A stretch of DNA of 64,000 nt from Eutreptiella sp. 'Long Island Sound 2002' (Eukaryota; Euglenozoa; Euglenophyceae; Eutreptiales; Eutreptiaceae). Every line of letters begins with the position of its first letter. Positions within the stretch are counted from its first letter, which is position 1. The stretch lies in NCBI GenBank assembly GCA_964036045.1, contig OZ038381.1, positions 154,026,352 through 154,090,351 of the forward strand, in the 5' to 3' direction. Positions 14,447 to 27,839 of the stretch are shown piece after piece. The translations under genes were made by a program, and so were the position numbers. The notes beneath the pieces were generated by a model that searched no databases, was not told the DNA's origin, and saw only the letters and a program-made list of their open reading frames with translations.

Positions 14447-17400
14447 ATGCAGGGCATTGGGGGAGGAGTATAGGAAGGGCACATGCAGGGCATTGGGGGA
14501 GGAGTATAGGAAGGGCACGTGCAGGGCATTGGGGGAGGGGTATAGGAAGGGCACGTGCGAGGCATTGGGGGAGGAGTAGAGGAAGGGCACATGCAGGGCA
14601 TTGGGGGAGGAGTATAGGAAGGGCACGTGCAGGGCATTGGGGGAGGAGTATAGGAAGGGCACATGCAGGGCATTGGGGGAGGAGTATAGGAAGGGCACGT
14701 GCAGGGCATTGGGGGAGGAGTATAGGAAGGGCACGTGCAGGGCATTGGGGGAGGAGTATAGGAAGGGCACGTGCAGGGCATTGGGGGAGGAGTATAGGAA
14801 GGGCACATGCAGGGCATTGGGGGAGGAGTATAGGAAGGGCACGTGCAGGGCATTGGGGGAGGAGTATAGGAAGGGCACGTGCAGGGCATTGGGGGAGGAG
14901 TATAGGAAGGGCACATGCAGGGCATTGGGGGAGGAGTATAGGAAGGGCACATGCAGGGCATTGGGGGAGGAGTATAGGAAGGGCACATGCAGGGCATTGG
15001 GGGAGGAGTATAGGAAGGGCACGTGCAGGGCATTGGGGGAGGAGTATAGGAAGGGCACATGCAGGGCATTGGGGGAGGAGTATAGGAAGGGCACGTGCAG
15101 GGCATTGGGGGAGGAGTATAGGAAGGGCACGTGCAGGGCATTGGGGGAGGGGTATAGGAAGGGCACGTGTGAGGCATTGGGGGAGGAGTATAGGAAGGGC
15201 ACATGCAGGGCATTGGGGGAGGAGTATAGGAAGGGCACGTGCAGGGCATTGGGGGAGGAGTATAGGAAGGGCACATGCAGGGCATTGGGGGAGGAGTATA
15301 GGAAGGGCACGTGCAGGGCATTGGGGGAGGAGTATAGGAAGGGCACGTGCAGGGCATTGGGGGAGGAGTATAGGAAGGGCACGTGCAGGGCATTGGGGGA
15401 GGAGTATAGGAAGGGCACGTGCAGGGCATTGGGGGAGGGGTATAGGAAGGGCACGTGTGAGGCATTGGGGGAGGAGTATAGGAAGGGCACATGCAGGGCA
15501 TTGGGGGAGGAGTATAGGAAGGGCACGTGCAGGGCATTGGGGGAGGGGTATAGGAAGGGCACGTGTGAGGCATTGGGGGAGGAGTATAGGAAGGGCACAT
15601 GCAGGGCATTGGGGGAGGAGTATAGGAAGGGCACGTGCAGGGCATTGGGGGAGGAGTATAGGAAGGGCACATGCAGGGCATTGGGGGAGGAGTATAGGAA
15701 GGGCACGTGCAGGGCATTGGGGGAGGAGTATAGGAAGGGCACGTGCAGGGCATTGGGGGAGGAGTATAGGAAGGGCACGTGCAGGGCATTGGGGGAGGAG
15801 TATAGGAAGGGCACGTGCAGGGCATTGGGGGAGGAGTATAGGAAGGGCACTGGGGGAGGAGTATAGGAAGGGCACATGCAGGGCGTTGGGGGAGGAGTAT
15901 AGGAAGGGCACATGCAGGGCATTGGGGGAGGAGTATAGGAAGGGCACGTGCAGGGCATTGGGGGAGGGGTATAGGAAGGGCACGTGCGGGGCATTGGGGG
16001 AGGAGTATAGGAAGGGCACATGCAGGGCATTGGGGGAGGAGTATAGGAAGGGCACATGCAGGGCATTGGGGGAGGAGTATAGGAAGGGCACATGCAGGGC
16101 ATTGGGGGAGGAGTATAGCAAGGGCACGTGCAGGGCATTGGGGGAGGAGTATAGGAAGGGCACATGCAGGGCATTGGGGGAGGAGTATAGGAAGGGCACA
16201 TGCAGGGCATTGGGGGAGGAGTATAGGAAGGGCGCGTGCAGGGCATTGGGGGAGGAGTATAGGAAGGGCACATGCAGGGCATTGGGGGAGGAGTATAGGA
16301 AGGGCACATGCAGGGCATTGGGGGAGGTGTATAGGAAGGGCACGTGCAGGGCATTGGGGGAGGAGTATAGGAAGGGCACGTGCAGGGCATTGGGGGAGGA
16401 GTATAGGAAGGGCACATGCAGGGCGTTGGGGGAGGAGTATAGGAAGGGCACATGCAGGGCATTGGGGGAGGAGTATAGGAAGGGCACGTGCAGGGCATTG
16501 GGGGAGGGGTATAGGAAGGGCACGTGCGGGGCATTGGGGGAGGAGTATAGGAAGGGCACATGCAGGGCATTGGGAGAGGAGTATAGGAAGGGCACATGCA
16601 GAGCATTGGGGGAGGAGTATAGGAAGGGCACGTGCAGGGCATTGGGGGAGGAGTATAGGAAGGGCACATGCAGGGCATTGGGGGAGGAGTATAGGAAGGG
16701 CACATGCAGGGCATTGGGGGAGGAGTATAGGAAGGGCACGTGCAGGGCATTGGGAGAGGAGTATAGGAAGGGCACGTGCAGGGCATTGGGGGAGGAGTAT
16801 AGGAAGGGCACATGCAGGGCATTGGGGGAGGAGTATAGGAAGGGCACGTGCAGGGCATTGGGGGAGGAGTATAGGAAGGGCACGTGCAGGGCATTGGGGG
16901 AGGAGTATAGGAAGGGCACATGCAGGGCATTGGGGGAGGAGTATAGGAAGGGCACGTGCAGGGCATTGGGGGAGGAGTATAGGAAGGGCACATGCAGGGC
17001 ATTGGGGGAGGAGTATAGGAAGGGCACGTGAAGGGCATTGGGGGAGGAGTATAGGAAGGGCACGTGCAGGGCATTGGGGGAGGAGTATAGGAAGGGCACG
17101 TGCAGGGCATTGGGGGAGGAGTATAGGAAGGGCACATGCAGGGCGTTGGGGGAGGAGTATAGGAAGGGCACATGCAGGGCATTGGGGGAGGAGTATAGGA
17201 AGGGCACGTGCAGGGCATTGGGGGAGGGGTATAGGAAGGGCACGTGCGAGGCATTGGGGGAGGAGTATAGGAAGGGCACATGCAGGGCATTGGGAGAGGA
17301 GTATAGGAAGGGCACATGCAGAGCATTGGGGGAGGAGTATAGGAAGGGCACGTGCAGGGCATTGGGGGAGGAGTATAGGAAGGGCACATGCAGGGCATTG

Positions 17401-17879
17401 GGGGAGGAGTATAGGAAGGGCACATGCAGGGCATTGGGGCGGGAGTATAGGAAGGGCACGTGCAGGGCATTGGGGGAGGAGTATAGGAAGGGCACGTGCA
17501 GGGCATTGGGAGAGGAGTGTAGGAAGGGCACGTGCAGGGCATTGGGGGAGGAGTATAGGAAGGGCACATGCAGGGCATTGGGGGAGGAGTATAGGAAGGG
17601 CGCGTGCAGGGCATTGGGGGAGGAGTATAGGAAGGGCACGTGCAGGGCATTGGGGGAGGAGTATAGGAAGGGCACGTGCAGGGCATTGGGGGAGGAGTAT
17701 AGGAAGGGCACGTGCAGGGCATTGGGGGAGGAGTATAGGAAGGGCACGTGCAGGGCATTGGGGGAGGAGTATAGGAAGGGCACGTGCAGGGCATTGGGGG
17801 AGGAGTATAGGAAGGGCACATGCAGGGCATTGGGGGAGGAGTATAGGAAGGGCACGTGCAGGGCATTGGGGGAGGAGTA

Positions 17880-20800
17880 TAGGAAGGGCACATGCAGGGC
17901 GTTGGGGGAGGAGAATAGGAAGGGCACGTGCAGGGCATTGGGGGAGGAGTATAGGAAGGGCACATGCAGGGCATTGGGGGAGGAGTATAGGAAGGGCACA
18001 TGCAGGGCATTGGGGGAGGAGTATAGGAAGGGCACATGCAGGGCATTGGGGGAGGAGTATAGGAAGGGCACATGCAGGGCATTGGGGGAGGAGTATAGGA
18101 AGGGCGCGTGCAGGGCATTGGGGGAGGAGTATAGGAAGGGCACATGCAGGGCATTGGGGGAGGAGTATAGGAAGGGCATGTGCAGGGCATTGGGGGAGGA
18201 GTATAGGAAGGGCACGTGCGGGGCATTGGGGGAGGAGTATAGGAAGGGCACATGCAGGGCATTGGGGCGGGAGTATAGGAAGGGCACGTGCAGGGCATTG
18301 GGGGATGAGTATAGGAAGGGCACGTGCAGGGCATTGGGGGAGGAGTATAGGAAGGGCACGTGCAGGGCATTGGGGGAGGAGTATAGGAAGGGCACGTGCA
18401 GGGCATTGGGGGAGGAGTATAGGAAGGGCACATGCAGGGCATTGGGGGAGGAGTATAGGAAGGGCACGTGCAGGGCATTGGGGGAGGAGTATAGGAAGGG
18501 CACGTGCAGGGCATTGGGGGAGGAGTATAGGAAGGGCACATGCAGGGCATTGGGGGAGGAGTATAGGAAGGGCACATACAGGGCATTGGGGGAGGAGTAT
18601 AGGAAGGGCACGTGCAGGGCATTGGGGGAGGAGTATAGGAAGGGCACGTGCAGGGCATTGGGGGAGGAGTATAGGAAGGGCACGTGCAGGGCATTGGGGG
18701 AGGAGTATAGGAAGGGCACGTGCAGGGCATTGGGGGAGGAGTATAGGAAGGGCACGTGCAGGGCATTGGGGGAGGAGTATAGGAAGGGCACATGCAGGGC
18801 ATTGGGGGAGGAGTATAGGAAGGGCACGTGCAGGGCATTGGGGGAGGAGTATAGGAAGGGCACATGCAGGGCGTTGGGGGAGGAGAATAGGAAGGGCACG
18901 TGCAGGGCATTGGGGGAGGAGTATAGGAAGGGCACATGCAGGGCATTGGGGGAGGAGTATAGGAAGGGCACATGCAGGGCATTGGGGGAGGAGTATAGGA
19001 AGGGCACATGCAGGGCATTGGGGGAGGAGTATAGGAAGGGCACATGCAGGGCATTGGGGGAGGAGTATAGGAAGGGCACGTGCAGGGCATTGGGGGAGGA
19101 GTATAGGAAGGGCACGTGCAGGGCATTGGGGGAGGAGTATAGGAAGGGCGCGTGCAGGGCATTGGGGGAGGAGTATAGGAAGGGCACGTGCAGGGCATTG
19201 GGGGAGGAGTATAGGAAGGGCACGTGCAGGGCATTGGGGGAGGAGTATAGGAAGGGCACGTGCAGGGCATTGGGGGAGGAGTATAGGAAGGGCACATGCA
19301 GGGCATTGGGGGAGGAGTATAGGAAGGGCACATGCAGGGCATTGGGGGAGGAGTATAGGAAGGGCACGTGCAGGGCATTGGGGGAGGAGTATAGGAAGGG
19401 CACGTGCAGGGCATTGGGGGAGGAGTATAGGAAGGGCACGTGCAGGGCATTGGGGGAGGAGTATAGGAAGGGCACATGCAGGGCATTGGGGGAGGAGTAT
19501 AGGAAGGGCACGTGCAGGGCATTGGGGGAGGAGTATAGGAAGGGCACATGCAGGGCATTGGGGGAGGAGTATAGGAAGGGCACGTGCAGGGCATTGGGGG
19601 AGGAGTATAGGAAGGGCACATGCAGGGCGTTGGGGGAGGAGAATAGGAAGGGCACGTGCAGGGCATTGGGGGAGGAGTATAGGAAGGGCACATGCAGGGC
19701 ATTGGGGGAGGAGTATAGGAAGGGCACATGCAGGGCATTGGGGGAGGAGTATAGGAAGGGCACATGCAGGGCATTGGGGGAGGAGTATAGGAAGGGCACA
19801 TGCAGGGCATTGGGGGAGGAGTATAGGAAGGGCATGTGCAGGGCATTGGGGGAGGAGTATAGGAAGGGCACGTGCAGGGCATTGGGGGAGGAGTATAGGA
19901 AGGGCACATGCAGGGCATTGGGGCGGGAGTATAGGAAGGGCACGTGCAGGGCATTGGGGGAGGAGTATAGGAAGGGCACGTGCAGGGCATTGGGGGAGGA
20001 GTATAGGAAGGGCACGTGCAGGGCATTGGGGGAGGAGTATAGGAAGGGCACGTGCAGGGCATTGGGGGAGGAGTATAGGAAGGGCACATGCAGGGCATTG
20101 GGGGAGGAGTATAGGAAGGGCACGTGCAGGGCATTGCGGGAGGAGTATAGGAAGGGCACATGCAGGGCATTGGGGGAGGAGTATAGGAAGGGCACGTGCA
20201 GGGCATTGGGGGAGGAGTATAGGAAGGGCACATGCAGGGCATTGGGGGAGGAGTATAGGAAGGGCACGTGCAGGGCATTGGGGGAGGAGTATAGGAAGGG
20301 CACATGCAGGGCGTTGGGGGAGGAGAATAGGAAGGGCACGTGCAGGGCATTGGGGGAGGAGTATAGGAAGGGCACATGCAGGGCATTGGGGGAGGAGTAT
20401 AGGAAGGGCACATGCAGGGCATTGGGGGAGGAGTATAGGAAGGGCACATGCAGGGCATTGGGGGAGGAGTATAGGAAGGGCACATGCAGGGCATTGGGGG
20501 AGGAGTATAGGAAGGGCGCGTGCAGGGCATTGGGGGAGGAGTATAGGAAGGGCACGTGCAGGGCATTGGGGGAGGAGTATAGGAAGGGCACGTGCAGGGC
20601 ATTGGGGGAGGAGTATAGGAAGGGCACGTGCAGGGCATTGGGGGAGGAGTATAGGAAGGGCACGTGCAGGGCATTGGGGGAGGAGTATAGGAAGGGCACG
20701 TGCAGGGCATTGGGGGAGGAGTATAGGAAGGGCACATGCAGGGCATTGGGGGAGGAGTATAGGAAGGGCACGTGCAGGGCATTGCGGGAGGAGTATAGGA

Positions 20801-21000
20801 AGGGCACATGCAGGGCATTGGGGGAGGAGTATAGGAAGGGCACGTGCAGGGCATTGGGGGAGGAGTATAGGAAGGGCACATGCAGGGCATTGGGGGAGGA
20901 GTATAGGAAGGGCACGTGCAGGGCATTGGGGGAGGAGTATAGGAAGGGCACATGCAGGGCGTTGGGGGAGGAGAATAGGAAGGGCACGTGCAGGGCATTG
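17880..21000. repeat. Higher-order repeat of 648-972 bp in the 36-bp array
   Basis: A double-variant unit (GGCGTTGG followed by GGAGAATAGG) recurs near 17900, 18872, 19628, 20312 and 20960. The spacings are 972, 756, 684 and 648 bp, all multiples of 36. Each marker is followed by a run of CACATG units and then a GGCGCG or GGCATG variant unit, so whole blocks have been copied with gain or loss of a few units. Confidence 0.7.
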
Positions 21001-24000
21001 GGGGAGGAGTATAGGAAGGGCACATGCAGGGCATTGGGGGAGGAGTATAGGAAGGGCACATGCAGGGCATTGGGGGAGGAGTATAGGAAGGGCACATGCA
21101 GGGCATTGGGGGAGGAGTATAGGAAGGGCACATGCAGGGCATTGGGGGAGGAGTATAGGAAGGGCGCGTGCAGGGCATTGGGGGAGGAGTATAGGAAGGG
21201 CACGTGCAGGGCATTGGGGGAGGAGTATAGGAAGGGCACGTGCAGGGCATTGGGGGAGGAGTATAGGAAGGGCACGTGCAGGGCATTGGGGGAGGAGTAT
21301 AGGAAGGGCACATGCAGGGCATTGGGGGAGGAGTATAGGAAGGGCACATGCAGGGCATTGGGGGAGGAGTATAGGAAGGGCACATGCAGGGCATTGGGGG
21401 AGGAGTATAGGAAGGGCACGTGCAGGGCATTGGGGGAGGAGTATAGGAAGGGCACATGCAGGGCATTGGGGGAGGGGTATAGGAAGGGCACATGCAGGGC
21501 ATTGGGGGAGGAGTATAGGAAGGGCACGTGCAGGGCATTGGGGGAGGAGTATAGGAAGGGCACATGCAGGGCATTGGGGGAGGAGTATAGGAAGGGCACA
21601 TGCAGGGCATTGGGGGAGGAGTATAGGAATGGCACGTGCAGGGCATTGGGGGAGGAGTATAGGAAGGGCACATGCAGGGCATTGGGGGAGGGGTATAGGA
21701 AGGGCACATGCAGGGCATTGGGGGAGGAGTATAGGAAGGGCACGTGCAGGGCATTGGGGGAGGAGTATAGGAAGGGCACATGCAGGGCATTGGGGGAGGA
21801 GTATAGGAAGGGCACATGCAGGGCATTGGGGGAGGAGTATAGGAAGGGCACGTGCAGGGCATTGCGGGAGGAGTATCGGAAGGGCACGTGCAGGGCATTG
21901 GGGGAGGAGTATAGGAAGGGCACGTCAGGGCATTGGGGGAGGAGTATAGGAAGGGCACGTGCAGGGCATTCGGGGAGGAGTTAGAAAGGGCACATGCAGG
22001 GCATTGGGGGAGGAGTATAGGAAGGGCACCTGCAGGGCATTGGGGGAGGAGTATAGGAAGGGCACGTGCAGGGCATTGGGGGAGGAGTATAGGAAGGGCA
22101 CGTGCAGGGCATTGGGGGACGAGTATAGGAAGGGCACATGCAGGGCATTGGGGGAGGAGTATAGGAAGGGCACGTGCAGGGCATTGGGGGAGGAGTATAG
22201 GAAGGGCACGTGCAGGGCATTGGGGGAGGAGTATAGGAAGGGCACGTGCAGGGCATTGGGGGAGGAGTATAGGAAGGGCACGTGCAGGGCATTGGGGGAG
22301 GAGTATAGGAAGGGCACGTGCAGGGCATTGGGGGAGGAGTATAGGAAGGGCACATGCAGGGCATTGGGGGAGGAGTATAGGAAGGGCATGTGCAGGGCAT
22401 TGGGGGAGGAGTATAGGAAGGGCACATGCAGGGCATTGGGGGAGGAGTATAGGAAGGGCACGTGCAGGGCATTGGGGGAGGAGTATAGGAAGGGCACGTG
22501 CACGGCATTGGGGGAGGAGTATAGGAAGGGCACATGCAGGGCATTGGGGGAGGAGTATAGGAAGGGCACATGCAGGGCATTGGGGGAGGAGTATAGGAAG
22601 GGCACGTGCAGGGCATTGGGGGAGGAGTATAGGAAGGGCACGTGCAGGGCATTGGGGGAGGAGTATAGGAAGGGCACATGCAGGGCATTGGGGGAGGAGT
22701 ATAGGAAGGGCACGTGCAGGGCATTGGGGGAGGAGTATAGGAAGGGCACGTGCAGGGCATTGGGGGAGGAGTATAGGAAGGGCACGTGCAGGGCATTGGA
22801 GGAGGAGTATAGGAAGGGCACATGCAGGGCATTGGGGGAGGAGTATAGGAAGGGCACGTGCATGGCATTGGGGGAGGAGTATAGGAAGGGCACATGCAGG
22901 GCATTGGGGGAGGAGTATAGGAAGGGCACATGCAGGGCATTGGGGGAGGAGTATAGGAAGGGCACATGCAGGGCATTGGGGGAGGAGTATAGGAAGGGCA
23001 CGTGCAGGGCATTGGGGGAGGAGTATAGGAAGGGCACGTGCAGGGCATAGGGGGAGGAGTATAGGAAGGGCACGTGCAAGGCATTGGGAGAGGAGTATAG
23101 GAAGGGCACGTGCAGGGCGTTGGGGGAGGAGTATAGGAAGGGCACATGCAGGGCATTGGGGGAGGAGTATAGGAAGGGCACGTGCAGGGCATTGGGGGAG
23201 GAGTATAGGAAGGGCACATATAGGGCATTGCGGGAGGAGTATAGGAAGGGCACGTGCAGGGCATTGGGGGAGGAGTATAGGAAGGGCACGTGCAAGGCAT
23301 TGGGGGAGGAGTATAGGAAGGGCACGTGCAGGGCATTGGGGGAGGAGTATAGGAAGGGCACGTGCAGGGCATTGGGGGAGGAGTATAGGAAGGGCACGTG
23401 CAGGGCATTGGGGGAGGAGTATAGGAAGGGCACATGCAGGGCATTGGGGGAGGAGTATAGGAAGGGCACATGCAGGGCATTGGGGGAGGAGTATAGGAAG
23501 GGCGCGTGCAGGGCATTGGGGGAGGAGTATAGGAAGGGCGCGTGCAGGGCATTGGGGGAGGAGTATAGGAAGGGCACTTGCAGGGCATTGGGGGAGGAGT
23601 ATAGGAAGGGCACGTGCAGGGCATTGGGGGAGGAGTATAGGAAGGGCACGTGCAGGGCATTGGGGGAGGAGTATAGGAAGGGCACATGCAGGGCATTGGG
23701 GGAGGAGTATAGGAAGGGCACGTGCAGGGCATTGGAGGAGGAGTATAGGAAGGGCACGTGCAGGGCATTGGGGGGGGAGTATAGGAAGGGCACATGCAGG
23801 GCATTGGGGGAGGAGTATAGGAAGGGCACGTGCAAGGCATTGGGGGAGGAGTATAGGAAGGGCACGTGCAGGGCATTGGGGGAGGAGTTTAGGAAGGGCA
23901 CATGCAGGGCATTGGGGGAGGAGTATAGGAAGGGCGCGTGCAGGGCATTGGGGGAGGAGTATAGGAAGGGCACATGCAGGGCATTGGGGGAGGAGTATAG

Positions 24001-27000
24001 GAAGGGCACGTGCAGGGCATTGGGGGAGGAGTATAGGAAGGGCACATGCAGGGCATTCGGGGAGGAGTATAGGAAGGGCACATGCAGGGCATTGGGGGAG
24101 GAGTGTAGGAAGGGCACATGCAGGGCATTGGGGGAGGAGTATAGGAAGGGCGCGTGCAGGGCATTGGGGGAGGAGTATAGGAAGGGCGCGTGCAGGGCAT
24201 TGGGGGAGGAGTATAGGAAGGGCACGTGCAGCGCATTGGGGGAGGAGTATAGGAAGGGCACATGCAGGGCATTCGGGGAGGAGTATAGGAAGGGCACATG
24301 CAGGGCATTGGGGGAGGAGTGTAGGAAGGGCACATGCAGGGCATTGGGGGAGGAGTATAGGAAGGGCGCGTGCAGGGCATTGGGGGAGGAGTATAGGAAG
24401 GGCGCGTGCAGGGCATTGGGGGAGGAGTATAGGAAGGGCACGTGCAGGGCATTGGGGGAGGAGTATAGGAAGGGCACGTGCAGGGCATTGGGGGAGGAGT
24501 ATAGGAAGGGCACGTGCAGGGCATTGGGGGAGGAGTATAGGAAGGGCACGTGCAGGGCATTGGGGGAGGAGTAGAGGAAGGGCACGTGCAGGGCATTGGG
24601 GGAGGAGTAGAGAAAGGGCACGTGCAGGGCATTGGGGGAGGAGTATAGGAAGGGCACGTGCAGGGCATTGCGGGAGGAGTATAGGAAGGGCACGTGCAGG
24701 GCATTGGGGGAGGAGTATAGGAAGGGCACGTGCAGGGCATTGGGGGAGGAGTATAGGAAGGGCACATGCAGGGCATTGGGGGAGGAGTATAGGAAGGGCA
24801 CGTGCAGGGCATTGGGGGAGGAGTATAGGAAGGGCACGTGCAGGGCATTGTGGGAGGAGTATAGGAAGGGCACGTGCAGGGCATTGGGGGAGGAGTATAG
24901 GAAGGGCACGTGCAGGGCATTGGAGGAGGAGTATAGGAAGGGCACGTGCAGGGCATTGGGGGAGGAGTATAGGAAGGGCACATACAGGGCATTGGGGGAG
25001 GAGTACAGGAAGGGCACGTGCAGGGCATTGGGGGAGGAGTATAGGAAGGGCACGTGCAGGGCATTGGGGGAGGAGTATAGGAAGGGCACATGCAGGGCAT
25101 TGGGGGAGGAGTATAGGAAGGGCACGTGCAGGGCATTGGGGGAGGAGTATAGGAAGGGCACGTGCAGGGCATTGGGGGAGGAGTATAGGAAGGGCACGTG
25201 CAGGGCATTGGGGGAGGAGTATAGGAAGGGCACGTGCAGGGCATTGGGGGAGGAGTATAGGAAGGGCGCGTGCAGGGCATTGGGGGAGGAGTATAGGAAG
25301 GGCACGTGCAGGGCATTGGGGGAGGAGTATAGGAAGGGCACATGCAGGGCATTGGGGGAGGAGTATAGGAAGGGCACATGCGGGGCATTGGGGGAGGAGT
25401 AGAGGAAGGGCACATGCAGGGCATTGGGGGAGGAGTATAGGAAGGGTACATGCAGGGCATTGGGGGAGAGGTATAGGAAGGGCACGTGCAGGGCATTGGG
25501 GGAGGATTATAGGAAGGGCACGTGCAGGGCATTGGGGGAGGAGTATAGGAAGGGCACGTGCCGGGCATTGGGGGAGGAGTATAGGAAGGGCACATGCAGG
25601 GCATTGGGGGAGGAGTATAGGAAGGGCACGTGCAGGGCATTGGGGGAGGAGTATAGGAAGGGCACATGCAGGGCATTGGGGGAGGAGTATAGGAAGGGCA
25701 CATGCAGGGCATTGGGGGAGGAGTATAGGAAGGGCACATGCAGGGCATTGGGGGAGGAGTATAGGAAGGGCATGTGCAGGGTATTGGGGGAGGAGTATAG
25801 GAAGGGCACGTGCAGGGCATTGGGGGAGGAGTATAGGAAGGGCACGTGCAGGGCATTGGGGGAGGAGTATAGGAAGGGCACGTGCAGGGCATTGGGGGAG
25901 GAGTATAGGAAGGGCGCGTGCAGGGCATTGGGGGAGGAGTATAGGAAGGGCACGTGCAGGGCATTGGGGGAGGAGTATAGGAAGGGCACGTGCAGGGCAT
26001 TGGGGGAGGAGTATAGGAAGGGCACGTGCAGGGCATTGGGGGAGGAGTATAGGAAGGGCACGTGCAGGGCATTGGGGGAGGAGTAGAGGAAGGGCACGTG
26101 CAGGGCATTGGGGGAGGAGTAGAGAAAGGGCACATGCAGGGCATTGGGGGAGGAGTATAGGAAGGGCACGTGCAGGGCATTGCGGGAGGAGTATAGGAAG
26201 GGCACGTGCAGGGCATTGGGGGAGGAGTATAGGAAGGGCACGTGCAGGGCATTGGGGGAGGAGTATAGGAAGGGCACGTGCAGGGCATTGGGGGAGGAGT
26301 ATAGGAAGGGCACGTGCAGGGCATTTGGGGAGGAGTATAGGAAGGGCACGTGCAGGGCATTGGGGGAGGAGTATAGGAAGGGCACGTGCAGGGCATTGGA
26401 GGAGGAGTATAGGAAGGGCACGTGCAGGGCATTGGGGGAGGAGTATAGGAAGGGCGCATGCAGGGCATTGGGGGAGGAGTATAGGAAGGGCACGTGCAGG
26501 GCATTGGGGGAGGAGTATAGGAAGGGCACGTGCAGGGCATTGGGGGAGGAGTATAGGAAGGGCACATGCAGGGCATTGGGGGAGGAGTATAGGAAGGGCA
26601 CGTGCAGGGCATTGGGGGAGGAGTATAGGAAGGGCACGTGCAGGGCATTGGGGGAGGAGTATAGGAAGGGCACATGCAGGGCATTGGGGGAGGAGTATAG
26701 GAAGGGCACGTGCAGGGCATTGGGGGAGGAGTGTAGGAAGGGCACATGCAGGGCATTGGGGGAGGAGTATAGGAAGGGCACGTGCAGGGCATTGGGGGAG
26801 GAGTATAGGAAGGGCGCGTGCAGGGCATTGGGGGAGGATTATAGGAAGGGCACGTGCAGGGCATTGGGGGAGGAGTATAGGAAGGGTACGTGCACGGCAT
26901 TGGGGGAGGAGTATAGGAAGGGCACGTGCAGGGCATTGGGGGAGGAGTATAGGAAGGGTACGTGCAGGGCATTGGGGGAGGAGTATAGGAAGGGCACGTG

Positions 27001-27839
27001 CAGGGCATTGGAGGAGGAGTATAGGAAGGGCACGTGCAGGGCATTGGGGGAGGAGTATAGGAAGGGCACATGCAGGGCATTGGGGGAGGAGTATAGGAAG
27101 GGCACGTGCAGGGCATTGGGGGAGGAGTATAGGAAGGGCACGTGCAGGGCATTGGGGGAGGAGTATAGGAAGGGCACATGCAGGGCATTGGGGGAGGAGT
27201 ATAGGAAGGGCACGTGCAGGGCATTGGGGGAGGAGTATAGGAAGGGCACGTGCAGGGCATTGGGGGAGGAGTATAGGAAGGGCGCGTGCAGGGCATTGGG
27301 GGAGGAGTATAGGAAGGGTACGTGCAGGGCATTGGGGGAGGAGTATAGGAAGGGCACGTGCAGGGCATTGGAGGAGGAGTATAGGAAGGGCACGTGCAGG
27401 GCATTGGGGGAGGAGTATAGGAAGGGCACATGCAGGGCATTGGGGGAGGAGTATAGGAAGGGCACGTGCAGGGCATTGGGGGAGGAGTATAGGAAGGGCA
27501 CGTGCAGGGCATTGGGGGAGGAGTATAGGAAGGGCACATGCAGGGCATTGGGGGAGGAGTATAGGAAGGGCACGTGCAGGGCATTGGGGGAGGAGTATAG
27601 GAAGGGCACGTGCAGGGCATTGGGGGAGGAGTATAGGAAGGGCACGTGCAGGGCATTGGGGGAGGAGTATAGGAAGGGCACGTGCAGGGCATTGGGGGAG
27701 GAGTATAGGAAGGGCGCGTGCAGGGCATTGGGGGAGGAGTATAGGAAGGGCGCGTGCAGGGCATTGGGGGAGGAGTATAGGAAGGGCACGTGCACGGCAT
27801 TGGGGGAGGAGTATAGGAAGGGCACATGCAGGGCATTGG